Source: CBDBZX01 sp965213645
Lineage (GTDB): Bacteria > Deinococcota > Deinococci > Deinococcales > Trueperaceae
Assembly: GCA_965213645.1 (NCBI GenBank)
Contig: CBDBZX010000002.1
Span: forward strand, 1,116,001 to 1,180,000
Length of the DNA: 64,000 nt
Direction of reading: 5' to 3'
Both the position numbers and the translations under genes were made by a program. Positions 61,479-64,000 of the stretch are shown here, one piece after another. The notes below the pieces were generated by a model. The model searched no databases. It was not told the origin of the DNA and was given only the letters and a program-made list of their open reading frames with translations. The stretch's first letter is position 1; the number at the start of each line of letters is the position of its first letter.

Positions 61479-62677
61479 GCGGTCTCCGCCACCGCTTCAG
61501 TAAGCTCGTCCTTCGCGTCACTCGCTTCGTAGAGGGTAGCGAAGGCAGTTTTGAGCGCGTCCGGCAAGCCCTGACCTCTCGTCTCCTCGTAAAACTGCGC
61601 GTACGCCTCGCTCATCGAGATTTTTTCTAGGTCTACACCCTGGCGCGTTTCTTCCTCTTGGTCAGGTAAGTCGAGTTCGATGGCTAGGGCGTTCGGCAGG
61701 TGGCGGCGGATGCGGTCTTTGAGTCCGGGGAGGGGGTGCTCGAGCCTCACCGACACCTTGAGCCACCCCTCGAACTCAGAAAGTTCCGCCGTGCGCCTAT
61801 CCAACTCCTCCAACGCCACCTTGACCCGTCGCAGCCTTCTTCCTGCTTGAATCTCATGCTGCTTCACGAGCGTCGTCGGCTTGCCCGCCCTCGCCTCCAC
61901 GATATAGACGTACTTCGTATCCCCCTGCTCCCCAAAGTCGAGCTGAAGGATGCTGCCTGAATAGCGCCCGGCGTTCTCGGGATACCCCTCAATGGCTTGC
62001 GGCTTGTGGATATGCCCCAATGCGACATAGTTGCACCGCTCGGGGAAGAGGTCAGAACTGAGGCTGTAGTTCTCGGTGGAGTGAAACTGATATTCGGAGT
62101 TTGATAAAGTCGCGCCGTTCATGGTCGTGTGGGTCACGAGCAGATTCACTGCGTCCGGGCGAAAGGGCTTCGTGAGGTTGCCGATGAGCTTCCTCATCCC
62201 CTCCTGATAGCGCTCGCGCCATCTGCCGGGGTCTTCCTCTAAGAGTTCTGCTACTTTGACGATGCGCCGCTCGGAGATAAAGGGCAGCGCGGCGATTTGC
62301 GCGACCTCATCCCCGATTTGAAGACTAAACGCCCCCCCTTGCCCTGCCACTCTGACCTCTCCAAAGGCGTGCGTGTTCGTCAAGCTGAGGAGGCTGCTCG
62401 AGGCGTCGATCCGGCTCGGCGAATCGTGATTGCCCGCGATGACCACGCTGGGGATGCCCGCTCGCCCCGTCGTTACAAAGAACTCGTACACGGCGGCTTC
62501 GGCGTCGGCTCCGGGATTGCGGGTGTCGAAGAGGTCGCCCGCGACCAGGATGAGGTCAACGGCTTCGCTCTTGGCTAACTCGGCGATTTCTTGCAAGACT
62601 TCACGGATTTCGGCGGTGCGCGGGACGCCGTGAAGGGTGCGTCCGGCGTGCCAGTCGGCGGTGTGGAGGATTTTCAC
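61475..62677 (-). CDS. sbcD: Exonuclease subunit SbcD
   Basis: A 400-residue calcineurin-like nuclease (Mre11 homologue). Metal motifs in order: LHTADWHAGRT (D8, H10), VAGDLFDTRNP, VIAGNHDSPSR, LLVTHTTMNG and ALGHIHKPQ. The C-terminal part caps the site and binds SbcC. GTG is used as start since TAAACT on the minus strand ends 6 nt before it. It is the first gene of the sbcDC operon. Confidence 0.95.
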   Translation of the reverse strand: MKILHTADWHAGRTLHGVPRTAEIREVLQEIAELAKSEAVDLILVAGDLFDTRNPGADAEAAVYEFFVTTGRAGIPSVVIAGNHDSPSRIDASSSLLSLTNTHAFGEVRVAGQGGAFSLQIGDEVAQIAALPFISERRIVKVAELLEEDPGRWRERYQEGMRKLIGNLTKPFRPDAVNLLVTHTTMNGATLSNSEYQFHSTENYSLSSDLFPERCNYVALGHIHKPQAIEGYPENAGRYSGSILQLDFGEQGDTKYVYIVEARAGKPTTLVKQHEIQAGRRLRRVKVALEELDRRTAELSEFEGWLKVSVRLEHPLPGLKDRIRRHLPNALAIELDLPDQEEETRQGVDLEKISMSEAYAQFYEETRGQGLPDALKTAFATLYEASDAKDELTEAVAETA

Positions 62678-62683
62678 CTGTAC

Positions 62684-62689
62684 AGTTTA
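62684..62689 (-). promoter_or_regulatory. -10 box TAAACT for leaderless sbcD
   Basis: On the minus strand TAAACT is followed by GTACAG and the GTG at 62677. Confidence 0.55.
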
Positions 62690-62804
62690 ACTTAGGAGGG
62701 TGTAAGGCTTGGGAAAATGTGAGGTGTTTTATGGGCTCGAGATAAATATGTCCAACATTGACAATCTTTGCTAACATCTTTATTCTAAAATGAGGAGGTT
62801 CGTC

Positions 62805-63065
62805 ATGAACGTCAATCTGACACCGGAACTAGAAGCGTTTGTCAAAGATAAAGTGAGTTCGGGGCGCTACAATTCCTCGAGTGAAGTGGTGCGCGATGCT
62901 CTGCGACTTTTTGAGGAACAAGACCGCTTTAGAGAGATGAAGCTCGAGCTTCTTCGTAAGGAGATACAAAAGGGAATAGATGACCTTGATGCGGGAAGAG
63001 TATCTAAGTTGTCAATGGATGACATCAGGCGTATAGCGCGAGAGCGAGCAGAAAAAAGCGCTTGA
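62805..63065 (+). CDS. parD: ParD-like antitoxin
   Basis: An 86-residue CC2985-type ParD antitoxin. A ribbon-helix-helix region, MNVNLTPELEAFVKDKVSSG, is followed by RYNSSSEVVRDALRLFEEQD, the hallmark of this group, and an extended toxin-binding C-terminus. The ATG at 62805 has AGGAGG upstream, which decides against 62790. The stop overlaps the toxin start in TGATG. Confidence 0.92.
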   Translation: MNVNLTPELEAFVKDKVSSGRYNSSSEVVRDALRLFEEQDRFREMKLELLRKEIQKGIDDLDAGRVSKLSMDDIRRIARERAEKSA

Positions 63066-63364
63066 TGCCAAACTATGTTAGAGCGGAAGCAGCCGATATA
63101 GATTTGCTGGAGATTTGGAGTTACATCGCTCAAAACAGTTTCGAGGTAGCTGACAGGGTCTCGAGACGCCTCGAGGCTGCATTCGAACAACTCGCCGAGC
63201 AACCTTTCATGGGGCGTAAGCGCGATGACCTTCGCCCCGGTCTGCGAAGTTTAGCTGTTGGCAATTATTTTATCTTTTACCAAGTGAGCGATGACCTAGT
63301 AGAAATCCTCAGAGTGCTCAACGCAGCAAGGGATATAGAAAGTATCTTCAGCGCACCGTTTTGA
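63065..63364 (+). CDS. parE: ParE-like toxin
   Basis: A 99-residue RelE/ParE superfamily toxin. The helical hairpin AEAADIDLLEIWSYIAQNS is followed by LAEQPFMGRKRDDLRPGLRSLAVGNYFIFYQVSDDLVEILRVLNAARD, the conserved core with the family R-x2-P and V-x-R/V-L-x-A-x-R-D features. ParE toxins poison DNA gyrase. The start overlaps parD by 1 nt (TGATG). Confidence 0.92.
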   Translation: MPNYVRAEAADIDLLEIWSYIAQNSFEVADRVSRRLEAAFEQLAEQPFMGRKRDDLRPGLRSLAVGNYFIFYQVSDDLVEILRVLNAARDIESIFSAPF

Positions 63365-63377
63365 CGTTGCACATAAC

Positions 63378-63758
63378 TCAATCCTCACACTCCGCCGTAA
63401 TACTCGTTCCCCACCGATACGCCTCCACACACGGCACCCCAACCCGCCGAATCTGAAGCGAGTTCTGAACATTCCCCTCTTGGTACAGACGAGCAGACGC
63501 GAGCACCGTCGCGCCTCGCGGAGCCCAAAAGCGAACGGTGTGCGGATACCGCGCGGTGACGCCTTCGCCTAAGCGGTCTAAGGGGTTGCCCCTCGAGTAA
63601 ATAAGCGGCTCCGTCGTCACCAGGTAGCGCCCCTCAAAGGGCGTGCCGATTTCACCCTCCCAGGTAATGGATTGCGGCACAGGTCCGCCTAAGAGGAAGT
63701 AGAGGGCGCAGATAACGATTATGCTAAATAGAGAGATTATGCCGAGCATCACTTTCAT
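63378..63758 (-). CDS. Hypothetical membrane-anchored protein
   Basis: A 126-residue protein with one N-terminal helix (MLGIISLFSIIVICALYFLLGG). A short extracytoplasmic domain has several beta-like segments (GRYLVTTEPLIYSRG, TVRFWAPRGATVLASARLYQ) and two cysteines (VPCVEAY and TAECED) that may form a disulfide. No family is recognised. The ATG at 63758 is chosen since TACATT on the minus strand ends 7 nt before it. Confidence 0.65.
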   Translation of the reverse strand: MKVMLGIISLFSIIVICALYFLLGGPVPQSITWEGEIGTPFEGRYLVTTEPLIYSRGNPLDRLGEGVTARYPHTVRFWAPRGATVLASARLYQEGNVQNSLQIRRVGVPCVEAYRWGTSITAECED

Positions 63759-63765
63759 AAGCGAC

Positions 63766-63771
63766 AATGTA
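63766..63771 (-). promoter_or_regulatory. -10 box TACATT for a leaderless gene
   Basis: On the minus strand TACATT is followed by GTCGCTT and the ATG at 63758. Confidence 0.45.
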
Positions 63772-63994
63772 CCGTGCGTTTTGTAGTGTAACCGTGAGGC
63801 GTAGTGCTAATGCGCTGACCTCATCTCTCTTTGTAATTTGTTTCACACGTAGCGTTTGAGAGAGGTTCATCGCTTACAATGGATTAGCTAGGGCAAAATG
63901 CCCCTACTGAGCCAAATTCAACCTACTGTAAACTGACGCACGGCGCTTAGGCGCACCCTTTTCAGCCACCTAATATCAGTTTGAGGAGAACCTT

Positions 63995-64000
63995 ATGTCA
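63995..64000 (+). CDS. Start of a gene cut by the window end
   Basis: ATG TCA at the very end is preceded by GAGGAG (63983-63988) at ideal spacing, so a gene probably begins here. Only two codons are visible and no product can be named. Confidence 0.5.

Noticed and set aside
1..64000. CRISPR array, rRNA or complete tRNA genes
   Set aside because: No regularly spaced direct repeats and no conserved rRNA or tRNA features were seen anywhere in the window.

Overview
The window looks like a chromosomal segment of a bacterium of the Deinococcota (Deinococcus-Thermus), perhaps a Truepera-like lineage of moderate GC. This rests on gene content (B12-dependent NrdJ, LptF/LptG/LptD-like envelope genes, SbcCD, an AddAB-like pair) and on promoter style. 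At least fourteen genes have a TANNNT -10 box ending 6-7 nt before the start codon and no Shine-Dalgarno sequence, the leaderless arrangement known from Deinococcus. The species cannot be named from the sequence alone.

Layout. 1-4.4 kb: HNH nuclease and nrdJ with a clear promoter and terminator. 4.4-7.8 kb: a graveyard of insertion sequences (IS110 fragment, IS3-like element, frameshifted IS110) with a family of hairpin elements whose loops are alike and whose stems differ. 8.0-9.1 kb: thioredoxin reductase. 9.1-13.6 kb: an accessory island. It holds a higBA toxin-antitoxin operon whose toxin is split after codon 2 by an IS5-like element, then an AT-rich Pycsar-type anti-phage operon (nucleotidyl cyclase plus DUF5706-like membrane effector) split by an intact IS4-family element. 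Both insertions keep exact target duplications, so the ancestral genes can be rebuilt in silico. 13.9-20.9 kb: lptF-lptG-lptD-like operon, a lipoprotein and a cytochrome c. 20.9-26.0 kb: addB-addA-like helicase/nuclease operon, followed by vapBC. 27.9-31.0 kb: a 1031-residue fusion of an O-antigen ligase/polymerase, a carbohydrate-binding-like insert and an initiating sugar-phosphate transferase. 31-45 kb: coaE, CCA-adding enzyme, a GGDEF-EAL protein, AI-2E-type permease, ornithine cyclodeaminase-like enzyme, a broken FlaR-like ATPase, two DUF421 proteins, a CPBP protease and an EEP phosphatase. 45-53.7 kb: a nitrogen-assimilation block (gltB-gltD, amt, and an unknown gene coupled to amt). 54-64 kb: WYL regulator, VOC protein, several toxin-antitoxin modules (one broken), a eukaryotic-type Ser/Thr kinase with an unknown C-terminal domain, sbcD-sbcC and parDE.

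How it fits together. Core genes sit in short tightly coupled operons with ATGA, GTGA or TGATG overlaps. Mobile DNA is concentrated at 4.3-13.1 kb. Smaller dispersed repeats fill several intergenic gaps: a MITE with the ends of the IS5-like element, a 76-bp inverted-repeat pair, TCATTCTGAG-type repeats, and a CCAGTC-AGCTGG hairpin family. One piece of the last family lies inside the IS5-like transposase. The most interesting objects are the interrupted Pycsar operon, the hairpin family with compensatory stem changes, and the ligase/transferase fusion.
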